Source: Cantharellus purpuraceus (Eukaryota > Basidiomycota > Agaricomycetes > Cantharellales > Hydnaceae). From it: a stretch of 64,000 nt of DNA. The first letter of the stretch is position 1; each line of letters starts with the position of its first letter. The translations under genes and the position numbers were made by a program. The notes beneath the pieces are model-generated. The model was not told where the DNA came from, made no database searches, and was given only the letters and a program-made list of their open reading frames with translations. The stretch spans positions 930,001-994,000 of the forward strand of contig JALBUN010000047.1 of NCBI GenBank assembly GCA_025174535.1, written 5' to 3'. Shown piece by piece: positions 33,711 to 45,289 of this stretch.

Positions 33711-35003
33711 TCATGACCCATGAGGGGTTGGCTGCTGAAGTGGCGCAGGCTGTGGTGTGCCGGAGCCCTAACGGACAGTTGAGGGTCATGTCTACGAATA
33801 CCATTGACATACGTACTATTCGACGTTTCTTTTGAGGCCGTGGTTGGGCACTGGCACCTCCTTGAGTCTGACCAGGTGTCGGAGGCTGCACATCTAACTC
33901 CCTTTTGACGCCTCGCTTCTCACCCAGAATGGTTCCATTCCCCGCTGCAGATCCATTGACCTGGGTAGGACGACCACTTGCAGCAGCGGGATTGGATACC
34001 ATCCGTGCTGTGGCGGATGCTGCTGCAATTTGATGCGAAGGAACCGGCGTCGGCGCAGTCCGGTGGAGTGCTACAGCTCCAGATACCTTTGGTGTATTAG
34101 AGCGCGATGGCGACGGTCGGGCATTAACAGATGGTTTAGCCTTGGTCGGTGTGTGGACGGAAGCATTACGAACAAGAGAGCCGGGCGCGCCAGGGGTGGC
34201 CATAGCACGGGGCGTTGATGTGGCACCGGGCGTAGACGTACCAGAGCCTGACTGCTGCTGTTGCAATCGTAGCCTCTCCTCTTTCTCGGCTTTCCGTCGT
34301 TCCTTCTGTTTTCATCTAGACGGTTAGGAACAAACAGCACGTGAACCGCGCAAAGCCCAACCTTAAGCCTCTTCGCCTCTCTCTCCTTCGGGTCGGTGCC
34401 TTCCAGCGACGCCTTGTTGTATGAAGGAAGACCAGTCAAACTGACGCTGAAACCATCGCGAAGCGTTCTCGCATCGATGGGCTGTATTTGCAGTCTCTGC
34501 TTGGGTGGTACAGCCATCAGCGTCTGAAAGTAGCTATCTTTCTTCGTGGAATGTTTTCCTATGCTCGGTGAAGGGGCTCAGGTGAGAATCGCATGTGGGT
34601 ATACTGTGAGAACAGACCTGGTGTACGCTTTATAAGATGCCTATATGAATCTCTCTTCTTCTTCTTTTCTCCCCCTTCCTCCTCTTCATGGTTCTGATGA
34701 GTGGCGTCTGCAGAAGGTACCTCTTTCTCCTTGCCTTTCCCCCTGCCTGGATCGGGGTCGTCGATGGGTCGGACGTGTGGCCTGACATACTTGTCATATG
34801 CAGGGTGGAGGTTGAACACAGAGAGCAGGTCTTGAGTGCTGTGGAGATGTTGTGTAGGACGGGGTAGAGCTGGGGCCCAGGGAGTGAGTGGCGAGAGGAT
34901 GGGTGGATGAAAAGAAAGACTTACGGGGAGGTGGTGGGAAGATGGCTGGTGGAAAATTGGAGGGGCCTGCGTGAGGAGGGTACTGGGGGTGATATGGATC
35001 CAT
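33711..35003 (-). CDS. MED19: Mediator of RNA polymerase II transcription subunit 19
   Basis: It is a Mediator head-region subunit (ROX3 family) bridging activators to polymerase II. The start at 35003 (MDPYHPQYPPHAGPSNFPPA) is the only ATG in frame; longer frames begin at TTG. Exon 1 ends in a Pro run and splices (GTAAGT..CCCCAG) to TQDLLSVFNLHPAYDKYVRP. RDSYRHLIKRTPG joins over an intron to KHSTKKDSYFQTLMAVPPKQ, then RLQIQPIDARTLRDGFSVSL and GLPSYNKASLEG, which are family signatures. A Gln/Ala/Pro-rich tail ends in a basic cluster QKKRRI and, after a last intron, GSGTPQPAPLQQPTPHGS. Reading through that last intron to 33586 would give an unlikely hydrophobic tail. Confidence 0.88.
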
Positions 35004-35594
35004 TCTCTTGAGAACAGAATCAGTAGCAGGATACCAGACGGGGCGTTCCTCGTCGTGGTGGTATGGAACCCTTGCAATGGGCTTCAAAGTCCGCGCGCTT
35101 CGCCTCTCAATAAAGGGTCTTGGTCATCCCTCAAGAACAATGCAATTTATTTATTTCCCTTCAGTAGCTCACTCGCTCCCCACATTGGGATCTTAAAATA
35201 TTCCTGCCCCTCAAGCCGCACTCCAATCCCCATGACCTTGCTCAGTCTATTGTATACCTATAAAGCGCCCGGCGCCGCGGACTAGATGAGCTATAATGCA
35301 TAATGGACGACACCGAGCACTGTACAGGCGGGTATGAATGGTATCTTAGTGTCATCACCTATATTCTTATAGTAAACTGCCGTCTAATTAGAATACCCTC
35401 TGGCTTTGGCAGATCTCAGCATTTGCTTCATGATTCTTGGAAGAATCAACCAAAAGAAGCCATTGGGTGCGATAGCTGCGTCCGGCCCGAATTTCTACCC
35501 CGAGATCTCATCCAAGTACTTATATCCTTGACTGTAGCTTTTTCGTTGAGATGCAAGTCAGATACAGCACCCAATTCATACTACTCACGCGGGT
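35004..35594. other. Intergenic region upstream of MED19
   Basis: No supported gene. A GC-rich GGCGCCGCGG stretch is at about 35270. It borders the decayed segment that starts near 35595. Confidence 0.45.
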
Positions 35595-35820
35595 GCCTTA
35601 GGCTTAGCACATGGAACTGCACTTGGAATAAGAGCCTGAAATACAGCTAGCTTGTCATCCAAATAAAGCCCCATTCGCATAAGTGTTGTCTGACTTGTCT
35701 CCATGAGGTAAAGCGATGCGCTTGCTACGCAATCACAGCGCCAACTACAGGTACCCACCAAGTAGGTATGGTACAGCGCGCTTATCATTGTCCAGGCCTT
35801 CAAGCATCAACTCTACAAGA
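35595..35820 (-). pseudogene. Partial, degenerate copy of the 3' end of the 38829-40577 gene
   Basis: Bases 35595-35820 match 38735-38960 by eye over most of their length. Shared blocks include TGAAATACAGCTAG, CATCCAAATAAA, TCCATGAGGTAA, ATCACAGCGCCAACTACA and CTTCAAGCATC. Several indels break the reading frame, so the transmembrane tail of the parent gene is lost. It is a relic of a segmental duplication. Confidence 0.75.
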
Positions 35821-35869
35821 CCTTCGGTATCTACGCTGGCAGCATCTCGTCTACTGCTTCCGTATCTAA

Positions 35870-36420
35870 TGGTTAAGCCCCAGGGTCGTTTGTAAACTGA
35901 GCATTACCGAAGTCGATAAATGTTGGTTTCCCATCGTGAACGACAATATTGCGGTCCACAACGTCACCATGGGCGACACCTCGTGCATGCAATGTCTACA
36001 GAGCATCGCAAATGAATGGGCTGTTTAACCTTGATGATGAACCTTTGAAATTCTACATGGCCACATCATGACCACACTAATCTCATTGTCACTTAGCCTA
36101 GCCACTGTTGTCCCCGGCGCTAAAGACGTGAGTAGTAACCCGACGAACGCTCTCTCACCCTCCAAGACACAATAATACATGCCGTAAGATGTCGGGATGG
36201 GAAGCTGATTGGAAGGGTGTGGATGTAAGATGGCTATAAATCCTGCTCTCGTGAGTCAGTTCCTCGATCCATTCTGGGGAGAATGCCCACTTCGCACAAC
36301 AAACACAATTCCGAAAGGAGTGACCTCTCCTGAATGGTGGTATGAGCAGACTGCTGGTGACAGCCTACAGACGGCACCTTTCCCAACGTCTCATGCCGTC
36401 ATCTGATCGAATGGACGTAT
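35870..36420 (-). pseudogene. Protein-kinase-like relic
   Basis: On the minus strand short pieces in shifting frames read IPTSYGMYYCVLEGE (N-lobe), LHARGVAHGDVVDRNIVVHD (catalytic loop HGDVxxRN) and KPTFIDFGNAQFTNDPGA (DFG). This order fits the small fungal kinases with an HGD catalytic loop. A one-base shift separates the upstream HLTSTPFQS from LPIPTSYG, a stop follows shortly after DFG, and no C-lobe is found. I read it as a decayed gene; a heavily spliced short gene is less likely. Confidence 0.6.
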
Positions 36421-38828
36421 TTGGCGTTGTTGCATTCCAAAGATGGAAGGAGTATTGGAAGAGTAGCCTCATTGCTCCAGGGCGATGATAGTTACCAGTC
36501 GCCATCGCAGATCCTCACATGAAGAGTTCGAGAAACAAACGATGATCCAGAGGACGGCTGGAGTAAATAAGCTACCAACAAATACACACATATATATATA
36601 TATTATAATAAGTGACAAGACTCGCCGCTGCTGGTCCAGAGCGCTCTGAATCTGATACATCACGATAGCCCCTCATCAAGGCGCGACTCTCCAAGACTCG
36701 GTTCTACTATATGAACTTGTGTGTGGAAAAAGACCAAAACATAATAGTTAACATACCTTGACCTGAGGATGGATCTGGGCCGATCGGGTTGCATTTCTCC
36801 TGGATGGCGAAGAGTGTGCCTGCCTGTAGTTCCTCCATCTTTTGTGTGATTTCTTTCTTGCATGCTGCATGCGACGAGAGTTTGTCGCCAGGACTCGCCA
36901 ATGCTATATGCATGAGATGCAACACGGTTTGGCTCGAAGGGGTCAAAAAGCTCATCGGGGTATGTCACGGAATTGCCTTTACATACGAGGTGCAACGCGG
37001 CAGAGTAGCACCGGCCACGACGTCAAGCAGATGGGGTTCTTTGGTTCAGTCCAAGGATGGTGAATGTCACTGAGCTTGGCAATTACACGCTCTATGACTA
37101 GCTTCCCTTGAGCTTCCGAAGATATATTGCTGAATTCGACGACATCGGAATTCGGAACCACAGGGTTGTCAGTAGGCTCCGAACTCATGAATATTCCTGT
37201 CGTCCATGGAATGCGAAAAACATATCCTACCCTCATGAATCTAGTCACTGACGAAGGCAATGAAGACGCCCCGAATGACCCTATCCGCCCATACCTACTA
37301 TGGTTATTTATGCCGTGGGGAGAATGACGAACTTGATTCAGGACTTCATTCTCTGGGTACCCAGGTGCCAACTGAGGGTTGCCCTGCAACGTTTCAAGGC
37401 CGAGAAACTCCAATGGTTCGTTCTCGACGTCTTTTTGTAGATCCAGTATGGATGAGTCTGAAGTGGAGCCACCAGATAAATCAAGTCTGACACACGATGA
37501 GTTCTAGAGTCGTCTTTCGGCATCCCTAGGCGGTCGCTAATTGAAATCCAGAGTGGCCAGCGGCAGTACCAGTAGTCTCAGCAGGGTCAGAGGACTACAG
37601 TCTTCCGAACCACAAACAGGCCATTGGTATGAGTAAAGCTCGTCCTCTTCCGGTGAGGCTATCTCTGCCTGGCACTTGATTCCATAGATCCACATGCACA
37701 TATGCGCCCTGGTGCGAAGCCTGAGGCCTAGTCCCCGCCTGATAATATCAACGCAGCAAATGTCTATTTCGCATTTGGCAGGTTCACCGCAAGATCCATG
37801 CAGATTGTTGGATTAGGCAACGCCATTGTTCACAGAGAAACGCTGTTGTGGTTGGTCACGTGGGAATCGTTAAGAACTTGGTCAGCTTAGACCATCGATA
37901 TTCGAGGGTTGCTTCGAGGTTTGTGTCATCAGTTGTGCATATCAGTTGACTAAAAGGTGCTCCAGGAGAAGGTACTGGGCCTTAATTATACGGCGTATGT
38001 GGGCCAGGATCTTCACCTCACTCTCGATAATGGTGTTCGGGTTTCCCATGTTGGTGGAATCATCATTGGCCACAATTTGAACGAGATTCGATTCGTCATT
38101 GGCGGCCAGTCCGTTTAAATTGGCATGAGGAGTATCTTGCGGAAGTATGTTTAATGCTCCTATGAGAATATTGCGGTCGTTTCCTCACCGAGAAGACCAA
38201 CAAACTTGAGACGATAATGGAAGGACAAATGACGCCAAGACCAGTGAGATCATTGTCGCTGCTTTGCCTTCGTTTTCTCGATTTGCTTGTATCTCTTCTT
38301 TTATGCGACACACGGTCTCCATATCGAGCAGCCAGCAGTGTAAGCCATTGCGGCCTCATAGTTCTGAAAGCGTTTTGTGCACCACCATAATTGAAGGACC
38401 GGCTCTTATCACTTCCATTGTATGCATAAGAGATCCCGTCGATCGTCCACGATTCCTTCTGAGGTATGTCCGTGTAAGGTGATTGTGGTAGGCTTTCTGC
38501 AACACTTTGGCTTGAAATAAACTAAGAAATGGAAAGCGGAGAACATTGGTGCAGGACTATTTTCGTTTTCCATAAAGTAGAGGGCCGGAGGTTACAGGAG
38601 ACTTGGTTACGTGAGTAAGAGTGTAACGCTTCGGCCAATCACGCAATTACATGGTTCAACTGCCTGTAGTTTCAGCTAAAGGTATGGATTGAGCATTAGA
38701 ATGCAAGCCAGACAAGCTTCATACAAAAGTTGGCGCTGTGCACTGAGCCCTAGCGCGAAAATGCACTTGGAACAGGAGCATGAAATACAGCTAGTCATCC
38801 AAATAAACCCTATTCGTACATGTGCTCA
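36421..38828. other. Gene-poor, probably decayed region
   Basis: Fragmentary frames such as 36979-37413 (minus; RFMRVGYVFRIPWTTGIFM, DVVEFSNISSEAQGKLVIE) and a plus piece near 37990-38117 (LHLTLDNGVRVSHVGGIIIG) have protein-like composition but are cut by stops and shifts, with no convincing splice model. A TA microsatellite is at about 36591-36606. I see no transposon ends or target-site duplications. Confidence 0.45.
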
Positions 38829-40577
38829 TTAAGCCTGACTTTTCCTCCATGAGGTAAGGCTCAATGCGCCCACTATGCCCACCGCGATCACAGCGCCAAC
38901 TACACCAGGTAAGTACAGGTACCACATATCATTATCCAGGTCTTCAAGCATCGACTCCCCAAGACCATCCTTTCGTCTTCTCTTGGGCTTCGCAGCTATT
39001 TCATCCTTCTCCTGGATATCTTTCTGAGATGATGCCTTGGACGCGCCGCTGATGCTTGGGGGGGTGGACCGTACCTCGATACCCTTTCGGGCTTTTTCAA
39101 TGGTAACCTCGTCTCCCTCTGAAGGTAAGACGGGGACGTCAAGAGTGGGATCCAGCAGCTTAGCACGCTCGAAATATCGTCGCGCGGCTTCTCGATCTCT
39201 CCGCCAACCTTCGGTTCCACTCTCGCTCTGGGGGAGAGCACGGTAAGGTTCTGTGCTCCGAAGGGAGGACAGCGCGGTGGACGATGACGACATCAACAGC
39301 GATGCCGCTCCTTCTAGATGTAAGAGACCAGCTTCAATATACAACTGGGCCTGACCAGATACTCCCCCGAGACGATCGACATAGTATGAAAGTGTGCCTC
39401 TCGTTATCGTCTCCGTCGATGACACGGACGTCGAGGCTTGGAGAGGTATGTAATGTGTGACAAGTTTCAGGGTTGCAACAGGGATACGAGATTGGTGCCA
39501 GGCACGTCTGAAGTGATATCAACACTTCCAGCGTCTGCATCAGAGAGGTACTTGCTACGTACACAAAGTACTCGAACGCCTCACTTCGCTCTTGACGAAT
39601 GTCAAGCATATCGATAGCCATGAGACTTAGACTGGTGGGGTCCATGTTGAATCTTTCTTCATTGGCGGTCAATTCGGGATCTTGCCAACGTTCTGGCAAA
39701 TGAATGGCAGCTGCAAGTGAGATAGGTACTGGGCCGGCTACTAAGGACGGCCAAATGATGGATTCCGCTGTGAAATCACAGAGTAAGCAAAAGGGAACAT
39801 AAAGCGTCTGAGAAATGCTCGACCTTTCTCCAAGTGAAGGGTCAATAACCTTCCTGAACGGGCGAAGTGGTGAAGGGATTCGGTGGACGAGAATGACGAC
39901 ATCAAGGAAGGCCCTACATGCGGGGAAGATAATCCAGAGATCTGAGGCATCACAAAATCATCTCGGTGCCGTGGGGCGATACCAGCTCGCTCATCATTGG
40001 ACGATGGCGACGAAAACACAGGCGAGTGAACGAGGTCATTGTAGTCGTCCACCTCCGACTCTCGTCCGCTCTCCAATGACGCAGTAAAACTGGAGATATC
40101 TTGATCGGAAACGAGTGCGAAGGAGGAGTGTGAGGATGTAGACGAGATCGTACGTCCCCGCGGGGAGGCTCGTGGCTCGAGCTGCCATGTCGAATTGGCA
40201 GTATCAACAGCGGCGTACAACCGTCCCTGAAACCAGCCCTAAACGTTCGTACCACATATCGCTATACGTACTGAAATTACCTTGATGATAGGTGGCTGCC
40301 CGCGTACACCCGCCACTAAGAAGTTCCGTTCAATGATAACCTTCCCTCCTTTAACTATTAGAAGGAATATAAGGGTACGGAGTTTTACTCACCAAAACAT
40401 CTTCCGGAAGTGTCTCATACGGGACCACGAGCAGCACTGTAGCCTACATGAAGCGTATGAAGCATAAGCACCAATCTCCATAAGATACCAATATTCGCGC
40501 ATGCCTGGTCGTGGGACTGCACGCATTGTTAATAGGGATAATATACAGTCAGAGGAGACAATTTGACCTGGTGCCAT
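38829..40577 (-). CDS. Unknown protein with a C-terminal membrane anchor
   Basis: The start is tentatively 40577 (MAPGQIVSSDCILSLLTMRA), which reads in frame to REYWYLMEI. Following exons give VLLVVPYETLPEDVLV, KGGKVIIERNFLVAGVRGQ, GRLYAAVDTANSTWQLEPRA, a Ser-rich section, SLMAIDMLDIRQERSEAFEY and ISRGT-like TRGTLSYYVDRLGGVSGQAQ. A helical part with EAARRYFERAKLLDP resembles a single TPR. A KPKRRRKDG patch precedes WYLYLPGVVGAVIAVGIVGA, one transmembrane helix ending nine residues or so before the stop, so it is tail-anchored (ER, mitochondrial outer membrane or peroxisome). The family is not recognised. A broken copy of its 3' end lies at 35595-35820. Confidence 0.6.
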
Positions 40578-40817
40578 GAGTACCTTTGAAGTCTTTCAAG
40601 AGCGGAGTCCATGAGCAGTATGAAGGTCAATAGTCAAGCGCTTGAACAGCCATGAGGCCATTCTATACTCAGCTGTGGCGTAAACAAGCACCGCAAATAC
40701 TGAAAGAAGGGTACAAGATTGCTAGTTGCTAAGTACAGCGAGAGATCTGAAAGCGAATAGAGGTTAGACGTATCCAATAAAATCCGTCCGTCCACAAGAA
40801 GTGCAAAATAAGTTTAG

Positions 40818-43800
40818 TCAACGCGGTCGGTTTCTACTCTTCTCCCTCGCTGCAGTCGCAATTTTGCGCAATCTATCTTTCTCCGCTTCAAGATGTTGCG
40901 TCACCATTCCATCTAGCTTCTTCAACGACACATCCTGAGCATTTTGCTCCTGCCTTCCCGGTGGTGTAGGTTTTAAGGAAGCCGAAGCGGAACTCCGCAA
41001 CGACTGCGTGCTCTCCTGCGACATGACAGTGTCGAAGCCACGTAGGCCAGGCTCCGCACTGCCAGCATCAGATCCTGTCCCCGCACCTGCGCTTGAGCCA
41101 AGTGAAAACGCAGATCCATGTGGGTAGCGCAGTAACTCAAATGTTGACTCTGGCAGCACCATCGGCGGAGGTGTCGACTTCTTACCCCGACTTGAGAAGG
41201 GGCTTGATCCTTTACCGGATTTCTTCAGCTGAGACAATATGCCGGTAGAGGTGGGTGACGTTGAGATGGGTGTATTTGTCAACGGCTTTTTACGATCGAG
41301 GAGATCATACGATTGAATAGGAATAGGATGGAACATTGTCGCAATAGGAGGTCCATCGTCCCCGCGGCTTGTAGGCAACTGAGGCTGCGATGCATTGCGG
41401 AACTGCGTTGCGAAAGCAGGAGTGGGACGAGTGGCGTTCAGACTCTTACGCCCAAGCGTCTGTGTGCGTATCTGCGAAAGCCTTTGCCGCGCGATCGTAG
41501 GTTGGACGTCAGGGGGTTCGTCATCAACATCAGCATCGGAATCAGTAGATATCCCGTCGTCGTCCATATACGATTGATGTTGGACGCTGTCGAAGAACGA
41601 GATCGGTGCACCGGTATCTGTCTCCTCCTCGTGACTCTCAGGTCGCTCAGGCTGTGAGTTGATCGAGGCTAGTCTCGTGTTAGTCGAGCGAAAAGAGTGC
41701 GACGTAGGGGATGATGGTCGCGATGACGGCCGCAACGACGGGGCCCCCGATCCATGGAATGTATGGTCAATCGCGGATACGTATCCTTTCAAAGACGACG
41801 TCTGGGAATCGGCGCCGGGGGAGGAAGATCTCTGAGAGTGCATCAAAATAAGATGGTCTGTTGGGTCTCCAGAAATATCCACCTCAATATCCTGGTGGGA
41901 TCCACGTAATGGAGAAGGATTCGTAACAGAAATATTGGATCGTCTGAAACCAAAGGTAGACGATGCCCGAGCAGGACAAGCACCTTCAGAACCTTGAACA
42001 TGACGTGAACTGAACGAATCGAAAGAAGGGCGATCGTCACCGTGACCACGGCTAGAAAGAGGCGGCCACCCCTCCACACTCATCCCATCATCATCGAATA
42101 CAAAAGGCTGCTCGTGGGGCGTCATCGTGTTATCGAACATTACATGGTCGTGGTCATCCTCAGAGTAATGACTTCCACTCGTGAGACTGCCGGCTGTGTT
42201 CGAAGCGACAAGCGACGTTACTCCATGAGGATCCTGCAGGACAAGCGAAGGAGCCCCAACACCATTCAAGCTGTCGTTGCTGCAACTTGAGCCTGTGATG
42301 GGCTCTTCCATTTCAACACCCGTCTCATGCAGATCGGACAGCAGTGGACTGGACAAGCTCTTCCTTATCGTCGAGTGCCCAGCCATGAATTCGCGTCTGA
42401 CATGCTCCTCTAACGGATTCACGTCTAACCTCATGTCGCTTTTGCGGGGTCGCGGACTCAGTGGAGTCATCGGCAACGGGGGTGTGCTCAAAGGTTGATG
42501 CTGATACACGGGGGTGACAGGTGCAGAAGCAGACGATGGTCCGAATGGAAAAGGTCGTAGTCGTAATTGTGTGCGAGGTCTCGCATTCCGTTCATTTGCT
42601 TTTTGTGCCTGTTGGCGCTCAAGCTCCTCCAGCTCGGCATGGACATTTGGAACAATGCTCTGACCGAGATATCGTGGAGATATTATAGGAGCTGATTGTG
42701 GCTGGGATGGAGCATCAAGACTCTGAGTGGCGCGTTCGCGGCTGGAAGAAGTACGCTGAATGTCACACCCTCTGTTCGAAGACGACATTGAGTGTCTCGG
42801 CGGATCATCATCTGCGTCCCTGTCCTTTTTCCCCCACCAGCTCTTCTTGTTCTTTGGGCTCTTTGGCGTAGTCGGTTCCACAATATCGTCATTAAGCACC
42901 CTCAAACCTCTGAACCCCTCGTCTTGCAACCCAGGACTTGCATGTCCAGGATCACTCGCTGCAGAGCTCAGACTTAAGTCAACTGCTTGTTCCAACAGGG
43001 CACGCCGCCACACTCGCTCCTGTGGATCCATGCCACCCCCACGAACACTTCGGGGGGAGCTCGGTGCAGGACTCCAAGGCTCTCCCGGCGGTGCGAATTG
43101 ATCGAGTTCGACATTGCCAGTGAGGCCGGCCGCATCCAAACGCAGATTATTGAACGATGGGTAGTGCGTGGGCGGGGGCACGTCGTATTGCGTGGTTGGG
43201 TCAATAAAGACTGACTCTGGGGCAGTCCGAGGACGAGTGTGGGTCGGGAGAGATGATGTGCGGAACGGTGCGCGAACCGCTGGCAGAGGCAGGTTGTCTA
43301 CGGTTTCACGGACAACAACCACCCTATTTCGAGTCGGCCCAACAGAGGGTTGAAAATCTGCGTCATGCCTTAACGTCCCATAGCGACGGTCTGGACCGTT
43401 GGGCAGGGGCCGCGGTGAATCTATAGGCCGTACACCACCGTTCCCACCTGAGCTTACGTACCCATCCAGTTCCGGTTTTTTATCCTTTTTCTTTCCAACG
43501 CGAAAGAACTCCTTGAATACGCTTGGAGATGTCGCTCCTTTCGAGGTAGTGGGAGTAAGGTATATGGGAGTCAACTCAGGCTTAGTGTGAGCAGGAGGGA
43601 GGAAGTAGCTATTATTAACGAGGAGACGTAGGCGTGCATTTACGTCGTCAGGGTCAAGGTCGAGTGATGAAGTATGTGGCCTTGGAATAAGCGATTTGGG
43701 GGCTTCGAGGGGTGGAGGCGTCTGGGCTCGAACCAGTGAAGGTGAAGATGAACGCGATGAATGAGAAGATGAAGGCGGGTATGCCGAGGTGGTTGTTCCC

Positions 43801-44421
43801 TGGGAGTTGTGCGGCACATGTGTACGCGTGTGGTAAGAAGAAGGAGCTCCTGAGAGGGCAGGGTGTCCAGGGGTGACTGGAGTGGGAGACTGGGAGGGAG
43901 ACGACGACGAAGGAGATGGAGAACGCGAAGGGCGATTGCGATGAGAGTTTGTACGCGTTGAGGGCGTAGTGGCTGGAGAGCGTGACTCTTTACGGCCACG
44001 ACCTGAGTCAGGTAGGGGCGCATCTCTAGTTGTCGAGTTTGGCTGGGACCGAATCTGTGAGAAGTAAATTCGCGTGGTGGTGAGCGATACTTACCTGCAG
44101 GCCGGTCCTTGCTTTCCTCGCGGTTTGTCTTGCCACTCGAGCAGACATGGCACCGGTGCTTAAGGTGCGCTTCCGCACAGCGACAGAGTCTCTAGCCTGC
44201 AAGGCCAAATTACCCGAGCCTCTACGCGGCGTGGACGGCTTGTAAGCTGTGTGGATATCAATATTGAGATGATGAGAACGAGACAAAGAATGTGGAGGCC
44301 GGGCAGAAATGGCAGTTTGTGCATGGGCGCTGGAGATCTGGGGGCTGGCAGGAGCGGTGTTGGGACGCGTCTCTGAATGAGAGTGAGAACGACGTCGAGC
44401 TGGGACAGCAATGCTAGCCAT
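40818..44421 (-). CDS. Large Ser/Pro-rich, mostly disordered protein, 1187 residues
   Basis: Two exons, 44095-44421 and 40818-44054, flank a 40-bp intron (GTAAGT..TCACAG) and keep the frame. The start at 44421 gives MASIAVPARRRSHSHSETRP. Composition is dominated by Ser, Pro, Arg and Asp. Short conserved-looking islands stand out: RLRLLVNNSYFLPPAHTKPE, SVFKEFFRVGKKKDKKPELD, VWRRALLEQAVDLSLS, and a C-terminal coiled coil (KKLDGMVTQHLEAEKDRLRK) ending in a basic NRPR tail. Many SP/TP sites suggest CDK or MAPK regulation. I do not recognise it; a cytoskeletal or polarity scaffold would fit the composition but is a guess. Confidence 0.7.
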
Positions 44422-45289
44422 AGCAGATGCTGAAGACCAGCCTCAGCCTGCGCGAAGTTACAGCCAACCTTCTCAGCTGGGCGTATTAGAGTGTGGGATA
44501 ACTTTCTCTGCACTCGGCGTTCTCCGCAACCGCGGGAACAATATGATACTGCAATAATATATCTGGATCTAATTCATGTTTGCCTACTATTTCCGTGTAA
44601 ATTAATAAAGGCAAATGACCCGCCATTGTATGACTCCAGCATCGGTAACCGGAAGATGATCACGGAGAGACAGCTCGCGTGGGCCATTGCAGAAAACATG
44701 AACGAGCATGGACTCATCATGGCGCCTTAATGTCTCTCTGTGAAAGGGAACCCAAACGTCCAATTCTAGGCGGAAATGATGATTGGCACACGGCCACCAT
44801 ACCAGTCATGGCGGCCGGAAAGGACAACGTCGCAGGGACGCACCATGGCGCGCACGGATTGCTCATACCCAACACAGCGTTGGCACCACCATCCCGAACA
44901 CTTGGCAATTCAGTCACCCCTCCAGCTGTGCAATGTGTTCGTGGGCGCGATGGAAAGAAAGCCTTGGCTGTGGGAAATGTCCACGGTCACATCACGGCTT
45001 CTCCGTTATGATATTATGGCCTGGAACATTGTGAGCCTTGCTAACTCCAGAGTGCGGTTGATGGCAGCAGCTAGAGCTTGCAAGCCTTTGAAAGGCCGCG
45101 GGACCAGATTAGAACCATCTAACTCCATGAGCCACTATACTTAAGCAGTCGTCTTGATCATGCCTGACATGTCCTCACGTCCATCTAGTGTAAGACTAGG
45201 GACAGCAGTTGTACGTCGTAGTTCGGGCGTGTCCAAGTAAATTTTACACTAACCAGAAACATCGAACGCGCCTGTCGCGTAGGATCGGT
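44422..45289. other. Intergenic region between divergent genes
   Basis: Promoter region of the 1187-residue protein (minus) and the next gene (plus). Overlapping plus frames at 44679-45144 lack family features, and none has splice logic. Nothing else is supported. Confidence 0.45.
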
